From an uncultured Bacteroides sp. (GTDB taxonomy: Bacteria; Bacteroidota; Bacteroidia; Bacteroidales; Bacteroidaceae), in NCBI GenBank assembly GCA_900552075.1, contig URYL01000002.1, positions 124,001 through 188,000 on the forward strand: 64,000 nt of DNA, read 5' to 3'. The position numbers and the translations under genes were made by a program. Shown piece by piece: positions 1 to 7,300 of this stretch (positions are counted from its first letter, which is position 1; every line of letters begins with the position of its first letter). The notes under the pieces were generated by a model. The model was not told where the DNA came from, did not search any database, and was given only the letters and a program-made list of their open reading frames with translations.

Positions 1-61
1 ATGAAATGGTGCAGGCCATTACCACAATGCCCTTCCATTTGCGAATAAAAATACTTTTCAT
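1..61 (-). CDS. N-terminal fragment of an exported or membrane protein, cut by the left edge
   Basis: Only the first 20 codons are visible, read leftward from an ATG at 59-61. They encode MKSIFIRKWKGIVVMACTIS, a start with several Lys/Arg residues followed by a short hydrophobic run, as in a signal peptide or first membrane helix. Upstream on the same strand, around 75-90, lies TATCTTTA, one base off the TAnnTTTG box. The gene cannot be identified. It might be spurious, but codon use and the upstream box support it. Repeat array A lies directly upstream of this start. Confidence 0.45.
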   Translation of the reverse strand, partial: MKSIFIRKWKGIVVMACTIS

Positions 62-161
62 AGTGTATGTGTTAATAAAGATAATTAGCAGCCGCAAGTT
101 ATCAAGAAAATTTCGGAAAGGCAAAAAATGGGCTTTAAACATGTAAAAAAACGGGGGTAAA

Positions 162-271
162 AAACGTCCTTGCGTTTGAATGGAAACGCAAGTGCATTCG
201 AAGTCAAACGCAAGGACGTTTTGTCTCAAACGCAAGTGCGTTTGGATTGAAACGCACTTGTGTTTTCTGAG
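162..271 (+). repeat. Array A: five 22-bp units with an AAACGYM core
   Basis: AAACGTC or AAACGCA starts at 162, 184, 206, 228 and 250, so the period is exactly 22 bp. Each unit is internally near-palindromic, for example AAACGCA-AG-TGCGTTT at 228-243. Positions 161-179 and 204-222 form a perfect 19-bp inverted repeat, so unit 1 can pair with unit 3. Unit 4 pairs almost perfectly with unit 5. The array fills most of the gap between the rpmE terminator and the left-edge gene. It matches arrays B and C in period and core. Its function is unknown. Confidence 0.8.
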
Positions 272-290
272 GATTTCTGAAAGGTCACAA

Positions 291-326
291 AAAAAGCCTT
301 CCCATCGTCACGATGGAAAGGCTTTT
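291..326 (-). terminator. Rho-independent terminator of rpmE2
   Basis: The stem is 296-307 with 311-322, 12 bp with one mismatch and a 3-nt loop. On the minus strand it is followed by a run of T. It lies about 30 nt past the stop codon of the L31 gene. Confidence 0.85.
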
Positions 327-352
327 CTTTATTTTTCCCGAAAAATAATCAA

Positions 353-607
353 TTATTTTTTCTTGTGGTTTGCATAACGGCTCATGAACTTGTCCACACG
401 TCCTGCTGTATCCACCAGTTTAGACTTACCAGTGTAGAACGGGTGAGATGAGCTGGAGATTTCTAGCTTAACCAACGGATAAGTTTCTCCTTCGAATTCA
501 ATTGTGTCTTTAGTAGCACAGGTTGAACGAGACAGGAACATGTCGCCGTTTGACATGTCTTTAAACACTACCGGACGGTAGTTTTCAGGATGAATGCCTT
601 TTTTCAT
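353..607 (-). CDS. rpmE2: 50S ribosomal protein L31, type B
   Basis: This 84-residue protein of the large ribosomal subunit begins MKKGIHPENYRPVVFKDMSN, the usual start of type B L31. It also has the conserved SSSHPFYTGK segment and a basic C-terminus (NHKKK). The Cys-based zinc ribbon of type A L31 is absent: only one Cys is seen. It is the zinc-independent form and the only L31 in this window. It is monocistronic, with a TAnnTTTG box about 85 nt upstream of the start and a strong terminator downstream. The roughly 75-nt leader could hold an autoregulatory structure, but I see no convincing one. Confidence 0.97.
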   Translation of the reverse strand: MKKGIHPENYRPVVFKDMSNGDMFLSRSTCATKDTIEFEGETYPLVKLEISSSSHPFYTGKSKLVDTAGRVDKFMSRYANHKKK

Positions 608-691
608 TTTAGTATATACTTTTTGTTGTTATTATTGACAAATAAATATGTGGTAACACCGATAAAGTGTGTAATGGTCTATTTCGGGTTG

Positions 692-699
692 CAAAGATA
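692..699 (-). promoter_or_regulatory. -7 box for rpmE2
   Basis: TATCTTTG on the minus strand matches the Bacteroides -7 consensus TAnnTTTG. It predicts a leader of about 75-80 nt. No clear -33 TTTG was found. The 608-952 gap otherwise holds only the divergent fba promoter. Confidence 0.6.
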
Positions 700-882
700 C
701 GCTATTTCTTTGAAACTAAAAAGAAATCACTGAAAAAAATATTCTGTCAGTCAAAGGCTTTTATATAAAGGTGACTTGATTTTTGTCACATCTACTTTGC
801 ATCCTTGCCACATCTTCGGGCAAATATTCTGGTTAAAATTGATTTGTCTCAAGAAAAGACAGAAAATCTCCGATTCAGGATA

Positions 883-912
883 TTGCTAATTCTTTTTATA
901 TTGTTACTTTTG
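883..912 (+). promoter_or_regulatory. Promoter of the aldolase gene
   Basis: The -7 box TACTTTTG is at 905-912. A TTG at 883-885, 19 bp upstream, may serve as the -33 element. The predicted leader is about 35 nt and A-rich. Confidence 0.6.
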
Positions 913-952
913 CAGATGGAATTAATTACTAACAATTATAAAACTTACAAAA

Positions 953-1960
953 ATGGTTAATTACAAAGAGTTAGGCTTGGTGAACACAAGAGATATGTTT
1001 GCCAGAGCAATCAAAGGTGGATATGCTATCCCTGCTTTCAATTTCAATAATATGGAACAGTTGCAGGCCATCATTAAGGCTGCTGTAGAAACAAAATCTC
1101 CGGTAATTCTCCAGGTTTCTAAAGGTGCTCGTAACTATGCTAACCAGACTTTGCTGCGTTACATGGCAGAAGGTGCTGTAGAATATGCAAAGGAACTGGG
1201 TTGTGCACATCCTGAAATCGTGCTTCACCTTGACCACGGAGATTCATTCGAACTGTGCAAGTCTTGCATCGACATGGGATTCTCTTCAGTAATGATCGAC
1301 GGTTCTCATCTGCCATACGAAGAAAACGTAGCTTTGACTAAGAAAGTAGTTGACTATGCACATCAGTTCGACGTAACTGTTGAAGGTGAACTGGGTGTAT
1401 TGGCTGGTGTAGAAGATGAAGTTTCTGCAGAACACCACACTTATACTAACCCTGAAGAAGTTATCGACTTCGCTACTCGTACAGGTTGCGACTCATTGGC
1501 TATCTCAATCGGTACTTCTCACGGTGCTTACAAGTTCAAACCTGAACAGTGCCACGTAGATCCGGCTACTGGTCGTCTGGTTCCTCCTCCATTGGAATTC
1601 GCTGTACTGGACGCTGTAATGGAAAAACTTCCGGGATTCCCTATCGTTCTTCACGGATCTTCATCAGTTCCTCAGGAAGAAGTGGACACTATCAACAAAT
1701 ATGGTGGCAAGCTGGAAGCTGCTATCGGTATTCCTGAAGATCAGTTGCGTAAGGCTGCTAAATCTGCAGTTTGCAAGATCAACATCGACTCAGACTCTCG
1801 TCTGGCTATGACTGCTGCTATCCGTAAAGTATTCGCTGAAAAACCGGCTGAATTCGACCCGCGTAAATACCTGGGCCCGGCTCGTGACAACATGGAAAAA
1901 CTTTACAAGCACAAAATCATCAACGTATTGGGTTCTGACAACAAGTTGGCTCAGTGCTAA
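953..1960 (+). CDS. fba: Class II fructose-1,6-bisphosphate aldolase
   Basis: This cytoplasmic glycolytic and gluconeogenic enzyme cleaves fructose-1,6-bisphosphate to dihydroxyacetone phosphate and glyceraldehyde-3-phosphate. The 335-residue product has the class II barrel signatures: LHLDHG with the catalytic Asp and first zinc-ligand His, VEGELG, SIGTSHGAYK and VLHGSSSVP. The length fits the class IIB enzymes that act on FBP or tagatose-bisphosphate. The start is ATG, with the A-rich leader usual for highly expressed Bacteroides genes. The gene stands alone between its own promoter and a strong terminator, as expected for a housekeeping enzyme. Tagatose-1,6-bisphosphate activity cannot be excluded, but no tagatose gene is nearby. 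Confidence 0.96.
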   Translation: MVNYKELGLVNTRDMFARAIKGGYAIPAFNFNNMEQLQAIIKAAVETKSPVILQVSKGARNYANQTLLRYMAEGAVEYAKELGCAHPEIVLHLDHGDSFELCKSCIDMGFSSVMIDGSHLPYEENVALTKKVVDYAHQFDVTVEGELGVLAGVEDEVSAEHHTYTNPEEVIDFATRTGCDSLAISIGTSHGAYKFKPEQCHVDPATGRLVPPPLEFAVLDAVMEKLPGFPIVLHGSSSVPQEEVDTINKYGGKLEAAIGIPEDQLRKAAKSAVCKINIDSDSRLAMTAAIRKVFAEKPAEFDPRKYLGPARDNMEKLYKHKIINVLGSDNKLAQC

Positions 1961-1992
1961 TCGTGTTTGATACTTATCACACCTGATAAAAT

Positions 1993-2032
1993 GAAAAAAG
2001 GCTGCTTCCCTTTCGGGAGGCTGCCTTTTTTA
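1993..2032. terminator. Bidirectional terminator between fba and the DUF4250 gene
   Basis: A G+C-rich stem is formed by GGCTGCTTCCC at 2000-2010 and GGGAGGCTGCC at 2015-2025, with a TTTC loop. It is preceded by A and followed by T. It lies between two convergent genes and can serve both. Confidence 0.85.
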
Positions 2033-2049
2033 TTTGTTTGCGTTCTTTT

Positions 2050-2226
2050 TTACCAGAACTTGTTCTGCGAGGGGTTGTATTCAAATCCCACCGCTTTCAG
2101 ACGGTTCACGATATCTTCCTTGCTTACGTTCAGGTCGGCACAAAGTGCGTCGAGCGAAGGGTAATAGTCTCTCAATTTCATGTTGATGAAGCTGAACAGC
2201 ATCATCGGGTCTTTGGGTAATTCCAT
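2050..2226 (-). CDS. DUF4250 family protein, 58 residues
   Basis: Translation on the minus strand from ATG at 2224-2226 to TAA at 2050-2052 gives 58 residues. They begin MELPKDPMMLFSFINMKLRD and end with NPSQNKFW. The start (LPKDPMMLFSFINMKLRD), the DALCADLNVSKEDI helix and the YNPSQNKFW tail are what I recall for DUF4250, a small protein family of unknown function found in Bacteroidetes and Firmicutes. The middle looks like a small helix-turn-helix fold, but DNA binding is only a guess. It has its own TAACTTTG box at 2268-2275 and shares the terminator with fba. Confidence 0.85.
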   Translation of the reverse strand: MELPKDPMMLFSFINMKLRDYYPSLDALCADLNVSKEDIVNRLKAVGFEYNPSQNKFW

Positions 2227-2267
2227 ATTCTGAATTTGTTTTTACGGATTCTTCTTTTTTCGGGTTG

Positions 2268-2275
2268 CAAAGTTA
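2268..2275 (-). promoter_or_regulatory. -7 box for the DUF4250 gene
   Basis: TAACTTTG on the minus strand, about 40 nt upstream of the DUF4250 start. No clear -33 element. Confidence 0.5.
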
Positions 2276-2322
2276 CGGCTTTTATTGTTTCCTTGTACTT
2301 ATTCGGTTGATAATTTATTTGT

Positions 2323-2330
2323 TATCTTTG
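2323..2330 (+). promoter_or_regulatory. -7 box directly upstream of the metallohydrolase start
   Basis: TATCTTTG ends only 7 nt before the ATG at 2338. If the box is used, the transcript would start at or within a few bases of the start codon, giving a leaderless or nearly leaderless mRNA. Confidence 0.5.
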
Positions 2331-2337
2331 CAGGGCT

Positions 2338-3045
2338 ATGTCAACCAAACGAGTGATAGAAGATAGAGATTTCCGCCGTATTGTGATTGCCACCCGCCGC
2401 GGGGCAAGAAATATCACGATGCGTGTGAAGCCCGATGGCTTGTATCTCACGGTGCCGCCCTACAGCAAGACTGATAAGGTGCTGTCTACGCTGGAACAGT
2501 TCCGGGCTGACTTGCTGGAGCGTTTCCGCCAGGTGGCCCAGCAGGCCTTGGACTTTAATTTCCGGATAGAGGCCGATTGTTTCCGTCTGTCGTTGGAACC
2601 CAGCCAGCTGAAATGTTTTACCGTGCGGTTACGGCCCTCGGGCGAAGTGACCGTGTTTTGTCCGGCGAACACCGATTTCTCGGACGAGGCCGTGCAGAAG
2701 CTGGTGCGGGCAGCCATTGTGCGGGCCCTGAAGAAAGTGGCCTCGGAATTTTTACCTCCCTTGCTGAATGTATGGGCTGAACGTTTCGGCCTGACTTATC
2801 GGAAGGTGCGGATTACAGGTGCCCGTTCGCGGTGGGGCAGTTGCACGTCGGCCCGCACCATCAGTCTTTCCTGCTATCTGATGCTGGTACCTTCCCACCT
2901 GATTGATTATGTCATCCTGCACGAACTGGCTCATACGAGGGAGATGAACCATGGCCCCCGTTTTTGGGAACTGCTGAACGATATGACGGCAGGACAAGCC
3001 TTGCGGTTGCGTGCGGAACTTCGTCGGTTTCATCCTTCTTTCTGA
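2338..3045 (+). CDS. YgjP-like (DUF45) zinc metallohydrolase
   Basis: The 235-residue protein belongs to the YgjP/DUF45 family of putative zinc-dependent hydrolases. The catalytic motif HELAH (in VILHELAHTREMNHG) holds two metal-ligand His and the catalytic Glu. The next His, in MNHGPRFW, is the usual third ligand. Upstream, RITGARSRWGSCTSARTISLS is the family RWGSC signature. The N-terminal half (RRGARNITMRVKPDGLYLTVP) is the beta-rich domain of the family. The substrate is unknown. The closest characterised relatives are the WLM and SprT-type proteases, so a peptidase role is possible. There is no signal peptide, so it is cytoplasmic. The next gene has its own promoter. Confidence 0.9.
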   Translation: MSTKRVIEDRDFRRIVIATRRGARNITMRVKPDGLYLTVPPYSKTDKVLSTLEQFRADLLERFRQVAQQALDFNFRIEADCFRLSLEPSQLKCFTVRLRPSGEVTVFCPANTDFSDEAVQKLVRAAIVRALKKVASEFLPPLLNVWAERFGLTYRKVRITGARSRWGSCTSARTISLSCYLMLVPSHLIDYVILHELAHTREMNHGPRFWELLNDMTAGQALRLRAELRRFHPSF

Positions 3046-3093
3046 GATATTTAAAAAGAAGGGATGTTGTGTCTTTTATACACTTTTTTGATG

Positions 3094-3101
3094 TAAATTT
3101 G
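3094..3101 (+). promoter_or_regulatory. -7 box of the MFS-HTCS unit
   Basis: TAAATTTG, 34 nt upstream of the MFS start. TTTT at 3074-3077 is a weak candidate -33 element. Confidence 0.5.
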
Positions 3102-3135
3102 CATCGGAAAAGGTGAGGTAAAAAAGATTGTTTGA

Positions 3136-4320
3136 ATGAAAAAAAGTTTGTTGGCGTTGGCTTCCGGTACGTTGGGGCTAGGCATCGCCGAATTTGTTAT
3201 GATGGGAATCCTTCCCCATGTAGCTCGTGATTTAGGTATTAGCATTCCCCAGGTGGGACATTTTATTTCGGCGTATGCCATCGGCGTGTGTGTAGGTGCT
3301 CCGTTGACAGTGCTGATTGCCCGTACACGGCCTTTGAAACAGATATTGTTGGGACTGGCAGCCATCTATGTGATAGGAAATCTCTGTGCGGCGCTTTCGC
3401 CGGGCTATTGGATGCTGTTGCTGATGCGTTTCGTGTCGGGACTTCCCCATGGAGCCTTTTTTGGAGTGGGTTCCATCGTAGCCGAGAAAGTGGCCGATAA
3501 AGGTAAGACTTCGCAAGCCGTAGCACTGATGATTGCAGGTATGACCATTGCCAACTTGTTTGGCGTACCTTTGGGTACGTTGCTGAGCACGTTGTTTTCC
3601 TGGCGTTTCCCCTTTCTGTTCAATGCGTGCTGGGGACTGCTGGTGTTCTATTTGGTATGGAAGTGGATTCCTTCGCTGCCGGCTTTACCCGATACAGGGT
3701 TGAAGGGACAGTTCCGTTTCCTGCGTAACTTGGCTCCGTGGCTCATTATCCTGACCACGATGTTCGGCAACGGAGGCGTGTTCTGCTGGTTCAGCTATGT
3801 CACTCCGCAGATGCTGCACGAAGCCGGATTCCAGCCGGAAAGTCTGACATGGATTATGATGCTGGCCGGGCTGGGAATGACGCTCGGCAACCTGATTGGC
3901 GGACGTTGCGGTGATTTATACGGGCTGGCTCCGGTAGTACAGTTCACGCAGGTGTTCATGATGCTGGCTTTGCTGGGTACTTTCCTCTTTGCTGGAGTGC
4001 CGTGGCTTTCCGTCTTATTGATGTTCGTCTGTGCGGCTGCCCTGTTTGCCGTGTCACCTCCCCAGCAGCTGTTGCTGTTGCAGAATTCGCGTGGAAGTGA
4101 GATGATGGGAGCTGCCTGCGTGCAGATTGCCTTCAATCTGGGCAATGCCGTAGGAGCATACGCCGGAGGACTGCCGATTGACGCCGGACTGGGTTATCGG
4201 TATCCGGCACTGGTGGGAGTCTTTGTGGTGGCCTTGGGATGGATTTGCGTCACCTGGTATATCAGGCGGGAGCGCAGGTGCCTTCTGAAAAGAAAAACGA
4301 CAGATACGGTTGTATCATAA
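3136..4320 (+). CDS. MFS transporter, AraJ/Bcr-type exporter
   Basis: The 394-residue integral inner-membrane protein has about 12 hydrophobic helices. The start (LALASGTLGLGIAEFVMMG) is typical of the AraJ-like (DHA1) drug and sugar exporters. The GLPHGAFFGVGS segment and the repeated glycine-rich helices agree. It ends in a short basic cytoplasmic tail (RRERRCLLKRK). The substrate is not known: E. coli AraJ relatives export sugars or drugs. The stop is 11 nt before the ATG of the following HTCS gene, so the two are probably cotranscribed. That raises the possibility that the transporter moves a compound related to PUL1. Confidence 0.9.
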   Translation: MKKSLLALASGTLGLGIAEFVMMGILPHVARDLGISIPQVGHFISAYAIGVCVGAPLTVLIARTRPLKQILLGLAAIYVIGNLCAALSPGYWMLLLMRFVSGLPHGAFFGVGSIVAEKVADKGKTSQAVALMIAGMTIANLFGVPLGTLLSTLFSWRFPFLFNACWGLLVFYLVWKWIPSLPALPDTGLKGQFRFLRNLAPWLIILTTMFGNGGVFCWFSYVTPQMLHEAGFQPESLTWIMMLAGLGMTLGNLIGGRCGDLYGLAPVVQFTQVFMMLALLGTFLFAGVPWLSVLLMFVCAAALFAVSPPQQLLLLQNSRGSEMMGAACVQIAFNLGNAVGAYAGGLPIDAGLGYRYPALVGVFVVALGWICVTWYIRRERRCLLKRKTTDTVVS

Positions 4321-4331
4321 AACAATATACT

Positions 4332-7300
4332 ATGAGATTGCTTTTGTTGACTTTGATAATATGGTTGGGAGGATGTTCTTTTCGTCTGGACGCAAAAGAT
4401 ACATTCTTCTCAAAATATAATTTTTATCACATAACTGAAGAGTCAGGCTTACCTAACAACTCGGTGACTTCCGTGATAAAAGATTCGTTCGGTTACATTT
4501 GGATTGCCACCCAGGATGGACTGGCACGTTACGACGGTTATCGGTTCTTGCGTTATGACGTAGAAGAGCCTTTTTACCGCTTGAAGGGAAGTTATGTGTA
4601 CACCTTGTGTGAGGACCGTTACAAAAGGCTTTGGGTGGGGTCGGATGCAGGGCTGGACTTGGTTGATCTCCAGACGGGAAGAATGCTTTCTCTTGAACAG
4701 CTGAACGGGAATAAGATTCCGGAACTCTCTTCTTTGTTCACTTCGTTTGTGCGCGCCATCTTGCAGTCTTCCGATGGAGATATCTGGATTGTGACCAACA
4801 AGATGTTGTGGTGTCTGGAATTGGATGATACCGGTATGGTTACGGCCTTCTACCGTATGCAGGGTGATGGGGAGAATCTTCTTACAGCCATTACGGAATT
4901 GAAAGGAGGAGTGTGTGCCAGTATGGGTAACCAGATATATTGGATGGTAAAAAATGAAGGTCATGCGATTAGCAAGCGGCCGATATCAAAATTCATCGTA
5001 CCTTTTAGTGCTGACTGGCGTATTTCTTGTTTGTTGGAAGACAAGGGATGTGTATGGATAGGAAGTAACCGTGGACTTTTCCGGTATTACCGGGATACAA
5101 GGACTTTAAAACGCTATCGTTATTCATCGCACCGGGAAGGGATGCTTAGCCAAGCGTATATTACAGATATGAAACTGACTGCCGACGGGCGTCTGATTGT
5201 TTCCACACTTAACGGACTGAATGTCTATAATCCGGCTTCCGATTCTTTTTCTTTTATTCGTCGGCTGGAAATCCCAGAGGAAGGAGGGTTGAATTCGAAT
5301 ACCATTGTATGTCTGTTTACGGATGGGGAGGACATTTGGGCTGGCACGCAGGATGGAGGTGTAAACTTATTGTATCGTCCGCGCAGGCTGGAAGTGTCCA
5401 GATTGGGCGACATCCCTTGGCAGCTTGCGGAAGGACGTACTCCTCAAATCAGTGCCATTACGGAAGATAAGGCAGGCAATCTGTGGGTAGGCACTATCGA
5501 AGGTGGACTTTATCAGTTGAATCCTGTCACGGAGGCCGTGCGGCATTATTCGTTTGTACCACAGAATCGTTCGTCCATTCTTTCGAACAATGTGAATGGC
5601 TTGTTGATAGACAAAGACAATCATTTGTGGGCTTATACGTGGGGAGCTGGCATCAGTGAGTTGGACCTGAACAATCCACAATCCGGTTTTCGGCAGCATT
5701 CCAACGGGGAAGTGCCAGGATTGGAGGATGAATTTACCATGAGTGCAGTGGAGGATTCCATTAATCGGGGCATCTGGTTTGGCACCACACATGGATTGGT
5801 ATTCTATGACAAAAAGCAGAGCCAGTTCCGGCGGGTCAGATTCAATTCGGATGTAAGTGAGTTTGAATCGGTCGGTTCGTTGTGTGTAGACCGGAAAGGA
5901 CGTTTGTGGTTCGGAACTTCCGAAGGTTTGTATGTTGTCGATTTGTTCTCTTTTGCCCGTTCGCGCCGGCATTTTAATTATACTTATTTGCGTTATAAGC
6001 TTGATGATGTGAAATCTACACAGGTGGAACGCATTAACGTCGTTTTTCAGGACAGTCGTGGAAATATCTGGCTGGGAGGAAAAGCTACAGGTCTTTATCG
6101 TTTGGTATCGGATGAAGCCAGCCGTTTTCAGTTCAAGCATTATGGTGGCAAAGAGGGCTTTTATGAGAATACGGTCTATGGGTTGGCAGAGGATGGAGAG
6201 GGAAATTTATGGCTTGCTACAGAAAGTGGATTGTACCGTTTACGGGTAGAAGAAGAGACCTTTATCCCATACGGAAAGACAGATGGCATTCTGGATAAGG
6301 AGTACAGCATGCATACCTTGTATTTCTCATCGCGATACAACCGGTTGTATTGTGGAAAAGATCATGGGGTTTGTGAGATTCTGTTGAAAAAGATACCGGA
6401 ATCAGAAGAGAATCGTATCGTCGTTGTTTCGGCCTGTCGGGTGAATGGTGGATTGTGGATGTATGGGAATGGAAAGAACTTGTCTGGGTTGGAAGAAGGT
6501 GACAAACTGGAACTGGCTTTGACCACTCATGAATATGGTTATAGCGAGTCTGTCCGTATCCGTTACCGGTTGGTCGGAAATGGAGAGGAATGGACAGAGC
6601 TTCCATCCAAGAATCCGGTGATTACGTTGTCTTCACTTCCGTCAAGAAACTGCTGGTTGGAAATACAGACCACCAATCAGGAAGGAGAATGGCAGAAAGA
6701 GGTGTGGCGGTTAGACTTGAAGGTACGTCCATATTATTACAAATCCTGGTGGTTCTGGTCATTGATTATTTTGGTGACAGGTTCTCTTTATGTTCTTTTT
6801 TATCGTTATAAGGTACGTCGGCTGAAACACCGGCAGGCAGTGCTGGAACAGTTAGTGGCCCAGCGTACCCATGAACTGGAGGTGCAAAATCACAGCCTGG
6901 AGGTCATGGCGCATCATGTGGAAGAAATGGCCGAAGAGAAGATACGTTTCTTTACGCATATCACTCATGAATTCCGTACGCCTGTCACGCTTATTCATGG
7001 ACCTATCGAGCAGGCTTTGTTGCTCACTTCCGATGAGGAGGTGAAAGAGCAGCTTCAAATCGCCGAACGGAATGTGGAGGATTTGCTTTCCTTGGTGAAT
7101 GAACTGATGGATTTTCGGAAACTTGATGCGGAGAAAGTGAAGTTGAATGTGCATCCGTTCGATTTGGTATCCATGATAGACGATTTGCTTCTGCCTTTTG
7201 TTACGTTTGCGAAAGACCGTCACATTTCGTTGCAGACCTACTATCACTTGCAGGGACTTTCTGTCACTGCCGACCCGCAATATCTTCATCGGGTATTGAC

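Noticed and set aside
162..271. CRISPR array
   Set aside because: The units are 22 bp in total with no separate constant repeat and variable spacer of normal length, and no cas gene is near.
180..377. 65-codon frame through array A
   Set aside because: It runs over the palindromic repeats and the rpmE terminator, so it is not a believable protein.
5367..6140. 257-codon open frame on the minus strand
   Set aside because: It lies inside the HTCS gene in antisense and has no family motif; the plus-strand frame is clearly coding.
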